DNA of 64,000 nucleotides from the NCBI RefSeq assembly GCF_006861675.1, contig NZ_SGJB01000006.1, positions 52,293 to 116,292 on the forward strand, read 5' to 3'. Below the pieces are notes generated by a model that was not told the origin of the DNA, ran no database searches, and saw only the letters and a program-made list of their open reading frames with translations. The translations under genes were made by a program, and so were the position numbers. The DNA is from Peptacetobacter hominis. Lineage in GTDB: Bacteria; Bacillota; Clostridia; Peptostreptococcales; Peptostreptococcaceae. Of the stretch, positions 17,650 through 26,986 are shown piece by piece (position 1 is the first letter of the stretch; each line of letters starts with the position of its first letter).

Positions 17650-18297
17650 CTAGTCTAGTATTATCTTTCCATCTTTTTCTGTAAGGTAAAACTCTTCTCC
17701 ATCAGATATTTTTGCCGTTCCATTTGTTATATCAGTTATTCTCTCAACAAGTGCATCTCTATCCTCTGGCTTTGAATATATAATAAACTCAACATCTTCA
17801 AGATATATTGTATCCTTTACAAAATATCCAAGGTTCATTATCTCATTCTGAACTTTTCCTATCTGATTATAATCTATTTTTATCTTTACTTCCTGATACC
17901 ATATTCTATCTATTATACCAGCTGCTTCAAGCCCTATCTTTGCACCTTTTGTATATGCTCTTACAAGACCTCCTGCACCTAGCTTTATACCACCGAAATA
18001 TCTGGTAACAACTACAGCCACATCTCTTAAATCCTCTTTTTTTATAACTTCAAGAGTAGGTATACCTGCAGTTCCCTGTGGTTCTCCATCATCACTGTAT
18101 CTCTGTATATTCATTGTAGGGCCTATTGTATATGCCCATACATTATGTGTAGCATCCTTGTGCTTTTTCTTTATCTCGTTTACAAATTCAATCGCTTCTT
18201 CCTCTGTTTTTACAGGTTTTGCATATCCTATAAATCTCGATCTTTCTTCTGTAAACTCATCGCTTCCGTATTCATATATAGTTCTGTATGAATTCAT
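17650..18297 (-). CDS. yigZ: YigZ/IMPACT family protein
   Basis: A 215-residue protein of the UPF0029/IMPACT family: RSRFIGYAKPV, HNVWAYTIG, RYSDDGEPQGTAGIPTLEVI and VTRYFGGIKLGAGGLVRAY. The C-terminal about 70 residues are the DUF1949 domain. The molecular function is not settled; the eukaryotic relative affects translation control. It has an SD (AAAGGATG) and is packed between the PPC protein and nadE. Confidence 0.93.
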   Translation of the reverse strand: MNSYRTIYEYGSDEFTEERSRFIGYAKPVKTEEEAIEFVNEIKKKHKDATHNVWAYTIGPTMNIQRYSDDGEPQGTAGIPTLEVIKKEDLRDVAVVVTRYFGGIKLGAGGLVRAYTKGAKIGLEAAGIIDRIWYQEVKIKIDYNQIGKVQNEIMNLGYFVKDTIYLEDVEFIIYSKPEDRDALVERITDITNGTAKISDGEEFYLTEKDGKIILD

Positions 18298-18317
18298 AAT
18301 TACATCCTTTCAGATTT

Positions 18318-18740
18318 TTAAAACTCGAATATATTTATTCCTGTCTGCTCGTCAAATTTTCTTCCTATAGTATGCTCAAATACTGTTATAAATATTTCAC
18401 TTGTTGCACCTACAACTGCTCTGTTAAGATGTCCACAATGAACAGCATCTTTCTTTGTATCTCCTATAACAATATGAAGATGTATATATGGTTTTGAATC
18501 TTTTTCTGTTATATTTCCTATTAGAGAACCTACTTCATAAAGTCCAGTGTATACTTCTCTTTTATACTCACCTGTCTCCATGTTATAAAGTCCTATCTCT
18601 GTTTCCTTTGTAGCACCGATTCCTGATATAGCTGCTGTTTTTATGTTTTCTTTTACACATACCTCGTTTATTTTTTCAAGTATTTCTTCTCCATAGTCAA
18701 CTCTGAGTGCTATTGTATTTCCTGATTTTACATACTGCAT
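18318..18740 (-). CDS. PPC-domain (DUF296) protein
   Basis: A 140-residue protein consisting of one PPC domain: NIKTAAISGIGATKETEIGLY, then the metal-binding pattern HLHIVIGD followed by HCGHLNRAVVGATSEI. The family is called DNA-binding from plant AT-hook proteins, but bacterial members have no hook and form trimers of unknown role. It heads a group of close genes ending with yebC. Confidence 0.9.
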   Translation of the reverse strand: MQYVKSGNTIALRVDYGEEILEKINEVCVKENIKTAAISGIGATKETEIGLYNMETGEYKREVYTGLYEVGSLIGNITEKDSKPYIHLHIVIGDTKKDAVHCGHLNRAVVGATSEIFITVFEHTIGRKFDEQTGINIFEF

Positions 18741-18816
18741 AGTAATTCACCTCTTTTTTAATCTATATACTATTATATCTCAATAACAGATTTATTTTAA
18801 GAATTATTTGAAAAAA

Positions 18817-18846
18817 AAAATCCGCCTTTCCCGAAAGGCGGATTTT
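18817..18846 (-). terminator. Terminator after Nudix-like gene
   Basis: A perfect 13-bp stem (arm AAAATCCGCCTTT) with tetraloop-size loop and a long T-run on the minus strand. Confidence 0.9.
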
Positions 18847-18881
18847 CTAAAAAGCTGATACATTACGATTATCTTGTCTGA

Positions 18882-19301
18882 TTAGTCTACTATCTTCTTA
18901 GCGTCTTTATATTTTTTGTATGAAATTTCAACAAGAGATTTTTCCTTGCTGTGAGTTAGCATTTCTATTGCATCTTTCACTTTAAAGAATCCTCCATCAA
19001 GAAATTCCGGATCGATTTTGCAGTCAGTTTTTTCTGCGTCCATTATAAACCAGTTTATAGCATTACACACTCTCTGCTGTCTACTTCTTGAGAAGAACTC
19101 GTATATTGTGTCACCAGCTATATCAAGAAGTTTTACATCAACACCAGTTTCTGCTTTTACTCTTTCTATAGCACTTTCCTGAGCCATATCAGTTCCTGAT
19201 ATTTTTCCCTTTGGAAGTGTCCACTCACCTCTATCGTTCTTAACTAGAAGAACCTGATTTGCATGAAATACTACACCACCTGAACAACGTCTTACTATCA
19301 T
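18882..19301 (-). CDS. Nudix hydrolase-like protein with degenerate Nudix box
   Basis: A 139-residue Nudix-fold protein: RRCSGGVVFHANQVLLV and WTLPKGKISGTDMAQESAIE. In the Nudix box the usual REUxEE is replaced by ERVKAE, so two metal-binding Glu positions are changed while the last Glu and the TG are kept. Activity may be altered or lost. The SD AGGAGGGG supports the start. It precedes a terminator and is separated by about 60 bases from the HEAT-repeat gene upstream. Confidence 0.82.
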   Translation of the reverse strand: MIVRRCSGGVVFHANQVLLVKNDRGEWTLPKGKISGTDMAQESAIERVKAETGVDVKLLDIAGDTIYEFFSRSRQQRVCNAINWFIMDAEKTDCKIDPEFLDGGFFKVKDAIEMLTHSKEKSLVEISYKKYKDAKKIVD

Positions 19302-19363
19302 CTCGAACCCCTCCTAAAAAAATACATGGTATTTTATAGATTAAAAAATATAATGCCAGAATA

Positions 19364-20032
19364 TCACTCTGACTTTTCTAACTCGATAATTGCTTCAAGA
19401 TAGGCTCGAAGCACATAATCTTTTTCCGAATTTCTCTTTGCCTTATACTGATTTCTAAGGATATTGAGACTTCGGTTATTACCAACTTTTAAAAGAGCTT
19501 TCGCGCAGTACTGTCTGGTCTGCGGATTAGAGTCATAAAGTCCCATTTCAAGGACTTCTCTACTCTCAGGTGAACCAATTTTTCTTATAGCAGAATACGA
19601 TATTCTTCTGACGTCAGAATTATTATTTTTTGTGAGCGTATGCAGAACTTTAAGAAATCCTGCATCTCTTAACTCCCCTGCTGTCCATATCAGTGCTATA
19701 AGATCATCCGTATTTCTTTCAGTGAGAATACGTTTGTACACCTTTCTCTTAAAGTATAACATTTTTTCGTCTTTTAATCTATTCAAAAAAGAAAGTCTTT
19801 CATCTTTTCCTAGTTCAAGATAGTTTTCAAGCTCATCTTTCTGTGATGTATCTGATACCGCCCTGTTTTTTTCTCGTTCTTCAAGTTTTGCCTTTATTAT
19901 ATGATCATTTATTTCCCGGGCACTTAAATTTCTTACTCTTTCTATCTGACCTATATTCAGAGATTCTTTATATAGAAGATATGTTATCTGATAATCCTCC
20001 AAAGAATCTATATTTTTCCAGCTTATTTCCAT
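19364..20032 (-). CDS. HEAT-repeat protein
   Basis: A 222-residue helical protein. The C-terminal half contains HEAT-like repeats: NNNSDVRRISYSAIRKIGSP, SREVLEMGLYDSNPQTRQYC and AKALLKVGNNRSLNILRN. The N-terminal half is charged and helical with no recognised domain. It begins 8 bases after the hflX stop, so it is very likely cotranscribed with hflX. HEAT proteins usually mediate protein-protein contacts; the partner is unknown. Confidence 0.75.
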   Translation of the reverse strand: MEISWKNIDSLEDYQITYLLYKESLNIGQIERVRNLSAREINDHIIKAKLEEREKNRAVSDTSQKDELENYLELGKDERLSFLNRLKDEKMLYFKRKVYKRILTERNTDDLIALIWTAGELRDAGFLKVLHTLTKNNNSDVRRISYSAIRKIGSPESREVLEMGLYDSNPQTRQYCAKALLKVGNNRSLNILRNQYKAKRNSEKDYVLRAYLEAIIELEKSE

Positions 20033-20040
20033 CTAAATCC

Positions 20041-21348
20041 CTACTTTTCAATTATAAACTGTTTGTATATATTGAAATCTTCTTCAACAAGAGATACTCT
20101 GAAAGTTATTCCATTCTCTCCGTATTCAAATTCCTCTACATTATATTTATCCTTGCATCTACTGAATATATCCCCTCTATCATATGGAATTAAAAGTTCA
20201 ACATCATATGTATTTTCCATAACAGCTTTTTCTATCATATTAAGCAGCTTATCCATATTTATTCCCTGCTTTGCTGATATGTATACTATGTCATCATGAT
20301 TTTTTGGATATATATCAAGTTCAAGTTTATCTACTTTATTGTAGACAAGTATTGTCTTTTTGTCGTCTGCTCCAAGTTCCTTCAGAACTTTTTCTGTTGT
20401 TTTTTTCTGTATCTCAAAACTCTCATTTGTTGCATCTATTACATGAAGTATAAGATCAGCGTAGTTTACCTCCTCAAGTGTAGATTTAAAAGCATCTACT
20501 AAATCGTGAGGCAGTTTACTTACAAAACCAACAGTATCTACGACAAGAAAATCCTTTTTATTCGGAAGTACAGCCTTTCTTAGAGTTACATCAAGTGTTG
20601 CAAACAGCATATCTTTTACAAACACTTCCTTTTCTTCCTCATAGTCTTTGTGTGTCTTTATAAGCTCATTTAAAAGAGTCGATTTTCCAGCATTTGTATA
20701 TCCTACAAGTGCCACTATTGGAATATTTGATTTTTTTCTCTGAGTTCTCTGAGTCTCCCTGTTTTTCTTTACAAGTTTAAGTTCTTTTCTTATATCCGCT
20801 GCTCTGTTTAATATATGTCTTTTATCTATTTCCAGTTTCTGTTCCCCTGGACCTCTTGTTCCTATACCAGCTCCGGTTCTACTCATCGCCTCTCCCATTC
20901 CATAAAGTCTTGGAAGTCTGTACTTAAGCTGTGCAAGTTCTACCTGAAGTTTACCCTCCTTGCTCTTTGCTCTCTGTGCGAATATATCTAGTATAAGTGT
21001 AGTTCTGTCTATTACTTTTATTCCTGTAAGGTCTTCTATGTTTCTCGTCTGAGCTCCAGAAAGTTCGTCGTTGAATATTATCAGAGTCGCTTCAAGACTT
21101 TCGCAGTAGGTTCTTATCTCCTCTACTTTTCCCTTTCCTATATAGTATGCTGCATCCACTGCATGTCTATTCTGTATAAGAGATCCTACTACTTCAGCTC
21201 CTGCTGCCTTTGCAAGCTCCTTTAGTTCCTCCATAGAATCGTTTATATCTATATCGTCGGTTCTTTTTGCTATTGATGTCAGATTCATACCTACAAGCAA
21301 AGCTCTTTCTGTCACCTGTTCGTGAAGATTTATATCAAGTTCATTCAT
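20041..21348 (-). CDS. hflX: GTPase HflX
   Basis: A 435-residue ribosome-associated GTPase that splits stalled or heat-damaged ribosomes. The N-terminal HflX domain (VDAAYYIGKGKVEEI, IFNDELSGAQTRNIEDLTG) is followed by a Gly-rich linker (MSRTGAGIGTRGPGEQKLE) and the G domain: G1 GYTNAGKS at 216-223, G3 DTVGF from 271, and NKVD. AGGTGATAAC precedes the ATG. The HEAT-repeat gene follows in the same operon. Confidence 0.96.
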   Translation of the reverse strand: MNELDINLHEQVTERALLVGMNLTSIAKRTDDIDINDSMEELKELAKAAGAEVVGSLIQNRHAVDAAYYIGKGKVEEIRTYCESLEATLIIFNDELSGAQTRNIEDLTGIKVIDRTTLILDIFAQRAKSKEGKLQVELAQLKYRLPRLYGMGEAMSRTGAGIGTRGPGEQKLEIDKRHILNRAADIRKELKLVKKNRETQRTQRKKSNIPIVALVGYTNAGKSTLLNELIKTHKDYEEEKEVFVKDMLFATLDVTLRKAVLPNKKDFLVVDTVGFVSKLPHDLVDAFKSTLEEVNYADLILHVIDATNESFEIQKKTTEKVLKELGADDKKTILVYNKVDKLELDIYPKNHDDIVYISAKQGINMDKLLNMIEKAVMENTYDVELLIPYDRGDIFSRCKDKYNVEEFEYGENGITFRVSLVEEDFNIYKQFIIEK

Positions 21349-21442
21349 GTTATCACCTCTTTTTATTACTTTTTCTAATAATTTTTATAATAATTATATA
21401 TCAATAATATAATATCATAATTGATATCTTTATACGTATACA

Positions 21443-21451
21443 TGATATAAT
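21443..21451 (+). promoter_or_regulatory. Extended -10 promoter of the Cys-rich gene
   Basis: TGATATAAT, an extended -10 with a perfect TATAAT, lies about 30 bases before the start codon. A possible -35 (TTGATA at 21421) is 19 bases away, so the extended element probably matters. Confidence 0.5.
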
Positions 21452-21479
21452 ATATACATTATATTTTGGGAGGATTGTT

Positions 21480-21749
21480 ATGAGCGATAATTATAAATTT
21501 TTCTGTCACAAAGGCTGTGAATTTTTTCCTTGTCATAAAACCGAAGACCCGGAAAACTTCAACTGTCTTTTCTGCTATTGTCCGCTTTATGCACTTGGAG
21601 AATCATGTGGCGGAAACTTCAGATATACAGACAAGGGAATAAAAGACTGCAGCAATTGTATGCTTCCACACAAAAAATCAAATTTTGATTATATAATGAG
21701 TAAATTCCAGGATATAGTCAAAATCACTTCAAAAAATTCAAAAGAATAA
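21480..21749 (+). CDS. Cysteine-rich small domain protein
   Basis: An 89-residue plus-strand protein of the Cys-rich small domain family (PF04071 type): FFCHKGCEFFPCH, NCLFCYCPLYAL and GIKDCSNCMLPH, with ten cysteines likely to bind metal. The family is of unknown function and is sometimes found next to cobalamin genes. The SD GGGAGG is clear. It is divergent from hflX and convergent with the next gene, with a bidirectional terminator between. Confidence 0.88.
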   Translation: MSDNYKFFCHKGCEFFPCHKTEDPENFNCLFCYCPLYALGESCGGNFRYTDKGIKDCSNCMLPHKKSNFDYIMSKFQDIVKITSKNSKE

Positions 21750-21759
21750 TTTTATATCT

Positions 21760-21794
21760 AAAAGGGGAAAATACTCAGGTATTCTCCCCTTTTT
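21760..21794. terminator. Bidirectional terminator
   Basis: A 15-bp stem with one mismatch (AAAAGGGGAAAATAC against GTATTCTCCCCTTTTT) between convergent genes, with T-rich arms on both strands. Confidence 0.85.
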
Positions 21795-21814
21795 CATATC
21801 ATATTTTATAAATT

Positions 21815-22441
21815 TTATATTTCTTTTGATTTTAAATACAGTTTCAATAATATCATCCAGATAACAGCAGTCAGAATTATTATGAGAGCTGCTGCATGTA
21901 AAAAGAATGTTTCTGGAAGCATATTTATTATCGGATCCTTTGATGGATCAAATATCCAGTAGTCATTTCTGAACATTATTTTATGAAAAAGCACAAATGT
22001 TTTTTCAAAGGAGACAGCCATCATAATACCTGTAACAGCTGGAATTATGACCGTCATTATAAGTGTATCTCCAAGCATTTTGTATCTTTTTCTTTTGAAT
22101 GCTTCATATATAGAGTATATTATCAGAACAATTCCTGCAGCCGCTATAAAATGAACTGCCAGAAATATATTTCTGACTTCCTCAAAATGTATTTTTCCTT
22201 CATTTGAAGATGGAAGTGTTGGAAGTGAAAACTCTCCTACCCTGAATTTTGTATTATAGTCTATAAGATAGTTGTAGTTTTCTATTATTTCCGTTTCAGA
22301 AATTCCACTTGTCTGCGGTATATTAAGTTTATCTATATCCATATAATAAAGCCATCTGGAATTTACGGTTATTATGACAGCTATCGATATTATAGCTGCT
22401 GCCGATATTATTGAACCTATAAACATCGCTGCTTTTTTCAA
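21815..22441 (-). CDS. DUF1461 (TIGR01906) integral membrane protein
   Basis: About 208-210 residues with four to five membrane helices. The diagnostic stretch of this family is visible: FHKIMFRNDYWIFDP followed by INMLPETFF. The function is unknown. The start is ambiguous: GAGG is eight bases before a TTG at 22441 but only two before the ATG at 22447, so the TTG is preferred. It follows the ABC-F gene by about 50 bases in the same direction. Confidence 0.85.
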   Translation of the reverse strand: MKKAAMFIGSIISAAAIISIAVIITVNSRWLYYMDIDKLNIPQTSGISETEIIENYNYLIDYNTKFRVGEFSLPTLPSSNEGKIHFEEVRNIFLAVHFIAAAGIVLIIYSIYEAFKRKRYKMLGDTLIMTVIIPAVTGIMMAVSFEKTFVLFHKIMFRNDYWIFDPSKDPIINMLPETFFLHAAALIIILTAVIWMILLKLYLKSKEI

Positions 22442-22495
22442 AGTCATCACCTCGAATGTTATTTGCAACTTACTCAGGAATATATTTAATATATA

Positions 22496-24046
22496 TTATA
22501 CTATCTTAGTTGTAAAATCTTCTATATTCCATACATCATCTACAAAATCCATATAGAATTCAGGCTCATGTGATACTAGAAGTACAGTTCCTTTGAATTC
22601 TTTTATTGCCTTCTTAAGCTCGTCTTTTGCATCCACATCAAGGTGGTTAGTAGGCTCGTCAAGTACAAGGAAGTTTATGTCTTTTAGCATAATCTTACAT
22701 AATCTTACCTTTGCAGCCTCTCCTCCACTTAGAACTCTCACAAGACTTGTTATATGTTCATTTGTAAGTCCACATTTTGCAAGTGCCTGTCTTACCTCAT
22801 AGTTTGTAAGGCCTGGATATTCCTGCCATATTTCCTCCATGGCAGTATTATTGTTGTCGTTTGAACTTTCCTGTTCGAAATATCCAACCTCAAGGTAATC
22901 TCCAAGTTTAACTTCTCCACTGTACGGTTTTATCATTCCAAGAAGAGTCTTTAGAAGTGTAGATTTACCTATACCGTTCATCCCTTTAAGTGCTATTTTC
23001 TTCCCTCTTTCAAGCTGGAAGTTTAGAGGCTTAGTAAGTGGCTCACCGTATCCAAGTACAAGATCCTTTGTCTCAAATACAATTTTTCCAGATACCCTAG
23101 CATCTCTGAAAGCAAATGTAGGCTTGATTTTTTCCTTTGGTCTTTCAAGTATCTCCATTTTATCAAGCTGTTTCTGTCTTGAGTTTGCCATACCTCTTGT
23201 AGCAACTCTAGCCTTGTTTCTTGCTATGAAGTCCTCAAGTTTTTCTCTTTCCTTCATTTGTCTTTCGTATGCCTGTTCTTCCTGTCTTTTCTTTATCTCG
23301 TTAAGTCTTTCGAACTCGTCATAGTTTCCTTTGTATCTGTTAAGCTCTCCATTTTCAAGATGATATACGACATTACATGTATTGTTTATAAAGCTTATAT
23401 CGTGTGATACAAGTACAAATGCATTTTCATATTCCTGAAGATACTTAGTAAGCCATACTATATGTTCTTCATCAAGATAGTTTGTAGGCTCATCAAGTAT
23501 AAGTATTGTAGGATTTTCAAGAAGAAGTTTAGTAAGAAGTACCTTTGTTCTCTGTCCACCACTAAGATCTGTTACATCTCTATCAAGTCCGATATCCCCA
23601 AGTCCAAGTCCATTTGCAACCTCGTTTATTTTTGCATCTATTGTATAGAATCCACTGTGCTCAAGGATAGTCTGTATCTCAGCAGTATCCTCCATAAGTT
23701 TTGCCATTTCATCATCAGATGCCTCTCCCATTTTCTCATACATCTGAAGCATCTCCTGCTCAAGTTCAAACATATGTCCAAATGCTTCTCTAAGCACTTC
23801 TCTTATTGTTTTTCCTTTTCCTAAAACCGTATGCTGATCAAGATATCCAACTGTAACCCTAGATGACCATTTTATATTTCCTGCATCAGGCATAAGTTTT
23901 TTGGTTATTATATTAAGGAAACTTGATTTTCCCTCTCCATTCGCTCCAACAAGTGCTATATGCTCACCTTTTCTTATTCTGAATGATACGTTTTCAAGTA
24001 TAACCCTTGCTCCGAAGCCATGACTCACATTTTCTACTACTAGCAT
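22496..24046 (-). CDS. ABC-F family ATPase
   Basis: A 516-residue soluble protein with two ABC domains and no membrane segments. The first has GANGEGKS, LSGGQRTKV and ILDEPTNYLD; the second has GMNGIGKS, LSGGEAAKV and VLDEPTNHLD. The linker between them is charged and rich in Arg/Lys/Glu, as in ABC-F proteins that act at the ribosomal E site. The N-terminus resembles YbiT/YkpA-type members rather than antibiotic-resistance types. The ATG at 24046 is preferred over the in-frame TTG before it because AGAGG is seven bases upstream. Confidence 0.93.
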   Translation of the reverse strand: MLVVENVSHGFGARVILENVSFRIRKGEHIALVGANGEGKSSFLNIITKKLMPDAGNIKWSSRVTVGYLDQHTVLGKGKTIREVLREAFGHMFELEQEMLQMYEKMGEASDDEMAKLMEDTAEIQTILEHSGFYTIDAKINEVANGLGLGDIGLDRDVTDLSGGQRTKVLLTKLLLENPTILILDEPTNYLDEEHIVWLTKYLQEYENAFVLVSHDISFINNTCNVVYHLENGELNRYKGNYDEFERLNEIKKRQEEQAYERQMKEREKLEDFIARNKARVATRGMANSRQKQLDKMEILERPKEKIKPTFAFRDARVSGKIVFETKDLVLGYGEPLTKPLNFQLERGKKIALKGMNGIGKSTLLKTLLGMIKPYSGEVKLGDYLEVGYFEQESSNDNNNTAMEEIWQEYPGLTNYEVRQALAKCGLTNEHITSLVRVLSGGEAAKVRLCKIMLKDINFLVLDEPTNHLDVDAKDELKKAIKEFKGTVLLVSHEPEFYMDFVDDVWNIEDFTTKIV

Positions 24047-24258
24047 CAAAACACCTCTCTATTTATTTTATAATCATTTATTTTCACATTTATATTCAAT
24101 CTATTTAATGATATATGTTTTTTGCCTATATTTCAATATATTTATGTTTTATGAATATGTATATATTATCATTCTTTTTAATACATTTTAATTTTTCATA
24201 TAAACTGTTGTAATATGTGAATTTCTTCATAAAATAGCACTATTCAGCAGTTTTATGA

Positions 24259-24264
24259 TATAAT
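24259..24264 (+). promoter_or_regulatory. Candidate -10 box of the PBP gene
   Basis: A perfect TATAAT lies 28 bases before the PBP start codon; no good -35 is found at the usual distance. The rest of 24050-24291 is AT-rich and otherwise featureless to me. Confidence 0.4.
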
Positions 24265-24291
24265 AATTACTTAGTATAGGAGGTAAAACTA

Positions 24292-26916
24292 ATGAGAAAT
24301 GATAATAATGGTGATAGCAATAGAATAAGAAGAAAAAAGATAAGTTCTTCACCGTCTAAAACTCCTTCAAAAGATACTCATAAGAAGGTGAGAACTTCAG
24401 GTAATGGAAGAAGGAAAAGAAAAAGAAAGTTTTCTGCTTTAAAAATTACCTTTCTAACTTTTCTTGCGCTTTTTGTAGTCGGCGTAGCTCTTGTACTCGG
24501 TGTTGGATTCAGTTCACTAAAAGACCTTAAGAACGTATCCGCTGCTGAACTAGACAAAAGAACTCATGTTACAACTACAATACTTTATTCAAACGGTGAG
24601 AAAATGTCCACTGCTCCAAGTGTAAACAAAAAAACACCTGTTATGCTTAATCAGATTTCACCTTATCTTCAAAAAGCTGTTGTTGCAATAGAAGATGAGC
24701 GTTTCTACCAGCATATAGGTGTCGACTTTATAGGTCTTGCAAGATCTGTTGTAAATACACTTACAGGAAATATGCAGGGTGGTTCGACTCTTGATATGCA
24801 GGTTTCAAAAATGCTTTATACAAGTACAGAACAGACAATCACTCGTAAAATAAAGGATATCTATTATGCAATTGAGATAGACAGAAAAGTTTCAAAGGAC
24901 AAGATTCTTGAAACATACCTAAATAACTTCTTTGTAGGTAAAGGTCTATCAGGAGCTGAAGCTGGTGCCAGAGGATATTTTGATAAATCAGCAAAAGATC
25001 TTACTCTTGCAGAATCTGCACTTCTTGCAGGTTCAACAAAAAACCCTTCAAAATACTCTGCTTACAAAACAGCTAAACTTGATGGTACTGAAACAAAAGA
25101 AGATCTTGATCACAGACTTATAACTTTTACAAACACAGAGGATGATGATCTTGATGAGCCCACAGAAACAGAGCTTCAGATGATAGATAAAATCTATGAA
25201 TGGGGTATGATAAACGAGGATAAATACAAGCGGCTTAAAGCTCAAACTCTTGTAATAAGAAAAGCCGTAAATAATCCTGATGCAAAAGAAAGACAGGAAA
25301 CAGTATTATGGAAAATGAAAGAGCTTGGATATATTTCTCAGAAGGAATATACAGAAGCTCTTGCAGAAGAAATTGTTATAAGACTCCCTGAAAGTTCTGA
25401 TGGAGTTTCCAGTTCTGTTGAAGACGTTATAGAGTCTGAAGTTATATCTGCTCTTATGGAACAGGGAAATACCAGAGAAGAAGCCACAAATATGTACTAC
25501 AACGGTGGTCTTGTAATAAATACAACTATAGATCCAAAAATCCAGGATTCTATAGAAACTGAATATAAAAACAACAATAACTTCCCAGGAAATAAAATAG
25601 GTCCTGATGGAGTATATCAGCCACAGTCTGCCACTGTTATTCTTGATCATTCAACCGGACAGATAAAAGGACTTGTCGGCGGAAGAAATATAACGGGAAG
25701 AAAAACTCTGAACAGAGCACTTACTCCTAGACAGCCGGGTTCTACAATCAAACCTCTTGCGGTCTATACACCTGCAATTGATACCATGTCTATTACACAG
25801 GCTACTGCATTCAGTGATGCCAAGGGTGGATATAGATTTGAGAAAAACAGAAGCTGGAACCCTAGTACTACAACTGCAGGAAGTGGTTCTATGAGCCTTA
25901 GACTTGGTCTTGCCAAATCTTCTAATACAGTTGCTGTAAAAGTTGCAGAACTTCTTGGTGATTCATATGACGACTGTGTCGACATAATGATTGACTACCT
26001 TAACAACTTTGGTATAACAACACTTGCAGATAACAAGGCTACATCAGATTCAAATAATACGGACAGAACATTCCCTGCCCTTACACTTGGAGGACTTACT
26101 TATGGTATTTCTCCTCTTGAACTTGCATCTGCATATGGTGCTCTTGCAAATGGCGGTGTTTATATAGAACCTACTATATTTACTACAATAGAGACTTTTG
26201 ACAATCAGACTCTTGTAAAATCATCACCTGAAAAACACAAAGTTGTAGATCCTGAGGTTGCGTATGTAATGACTGATATGCTTAAAGCTGTTATTACAGA
26301 AGGTACTGCAGGAAAAGCTCAGATTTCTGGTGGAATGCCTGTTGCCGGTAAAACCGGTACAACAAACAGTTCAAAAGAAGCATGGTTTGTCGGTTATACA
26401 CCTTATTATGTAGGTGCAACTTATATAGCTGATGATGCCGGTGTAAAAGATGAAAACGGAAATGTAGTTCCTACAAGAAATATAGGAGGCGGAAGTTCTT
26501 CATCTGCTGTGCTTTGGCAGAAAATCATGACAAGAGTTCACAAAAACCTTGAGGTTAAGGATTTTGAAGTTCCAGATAATATATACTTTGAAAAAATAAA
26601 TCTTCAGGATGGTGGCGCATCTTCTTCAGGTTCAAAAGCAGCCTTTATTGAAGGTACATCTGCCACAAGAGTAACTACTATGCCATCAAAACCATCTTCC
26701 GACAAAGCTGAAGAAAATACAAACAACGAAACTACTTCAGGAGACGGAAATGATGGAGGAGATGGAAACAGTGGAAACTCTGGTTCTAATAACTCCGGCT
26801 CTGAAAAACCGGATAGCGGTTCTGATAATGGTGGAGATTCTGGAAACTCTTCAGGCGGAGATTCCGGAAACTCTGGCGGAGAAAATTCCGGTTCCGAACC
26901 ATCTACTGAACAATAA
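24292..26916 (+). CDS. Class A penicillin-binding protein
   Basis: An 874-residue bifunctional murein synthase. A basic cytoplasmic N-terminus is followed by one membrane helix at about 50-75. The glycosyltransferase domain has EDERFYQH from residue 134 and GGSTLDMQ from 163, where GGSTITQQ is more usual. The transpeptidase domain has S484-TIK, S543-S-N545 and K687-T-G-T690. The last about 75 residues are a Gly/Ser/Asn/Asp-rich disordered tail. The SD AGGAGG supports the start. It is a monocistronic plus-strand gene with a terminator. Confidence 0.96.
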   Translation: MRNDNNGDSNRIRRKKISSSPSKTPSKDTHKKVRTSGNGRRKRKRKFSALKITFLTFLALFVVGVALVLGVGFSSLKDLKNVSAAELDKRTHVTTTILYSNGEKMSTAPSVNKKTPVMLNQISPYLQKAVVAIEDERFYQHIGVDFIGLARSVVNTLTGNMQGGSTLDMQVSKMLYTSTEQTITRKIKDIYYAIEIDRKVSKDKILETYLNNFFVGKGLSGAEAGARGYFDKSAKDLTLAESALLAGSTKNPSKYSAYKTAKLDGTETKEDLDHRLITFTNTEDDDLDEPTETELQMIDKIYEWGMINEDKYKRLKAQTLVIRKAVNNPDAKERQETVLWKMKELGYISQKEYTEALAEEIVIRLPESSDGVSSSVEDVIESEVISALMEQGNTREEATNMYYNGGLVINTTIDPKIQDSIETEYKNNNNFPGNKIGPDGVYQPQSATVILDHSTGQIKGLVGGRNITGRKTLNRALTPRQPGSTIKPLAVYTPAIDTMSITQATAFSDAKGGYRFEKNRSWNPSTTTAGSGSMSLRLGLAKSSNTVAVKVAELLGDSYDDCVDIMIDYLNNFGITTLADNKATSDSNNTDRTFPALTLGGLTYGISPLELASAYGALANGGVYIEPTIFTTIETFDNQTLVKSSPEKHKVVDPEVAYVMTDMLKAVITEGTAGKAQISGGMPVAGKTGTTNSSKEAWFVGYTPYYVGATYIADDAGVKDENGNVVPTRNIGGGSSSSAVLWQKIMTRVHKNLEVKDFEVPDNIYFEKINLQDGGASSSGSKAAFIEGTSATRVTTMPSKPSSDKAEENTNNETTSGDGNDGGDGNSGNSGSNNSGSEKPDSGSDNGGDSGNSSGGDSGNSGGENSGSEPSTEQ

Positions 26917-26927
26917 TTTATAAATAA

Positions 26928-26964
26928 AAAAGCAGATTGTGAATAAAATTCTCAATCTGCTTTT
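26928..26964. terminator. Bidirectional terminator between PBP and sigma genes
   Basis: A perfect 12-bp stem (AAAAGCAGATTG against CAATCTGCTTTT) between convergent genes, with a T-rich end on both strands. Confidence 0.85.
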
Positions 26965-26986
26965 TATTATATTAAATTTTCTTCTG

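Noticed and set aside
26725..26915. Repeated GGT/GGA/TCT/AAC-rich DNA at the end of the PBP gene, considered as a CRISPR-like or satellite repeat
   Set aside because: It is in frame and encodes a low-complexity Gly/Ser/Asn tail, common in PBPs of Firmicutes.
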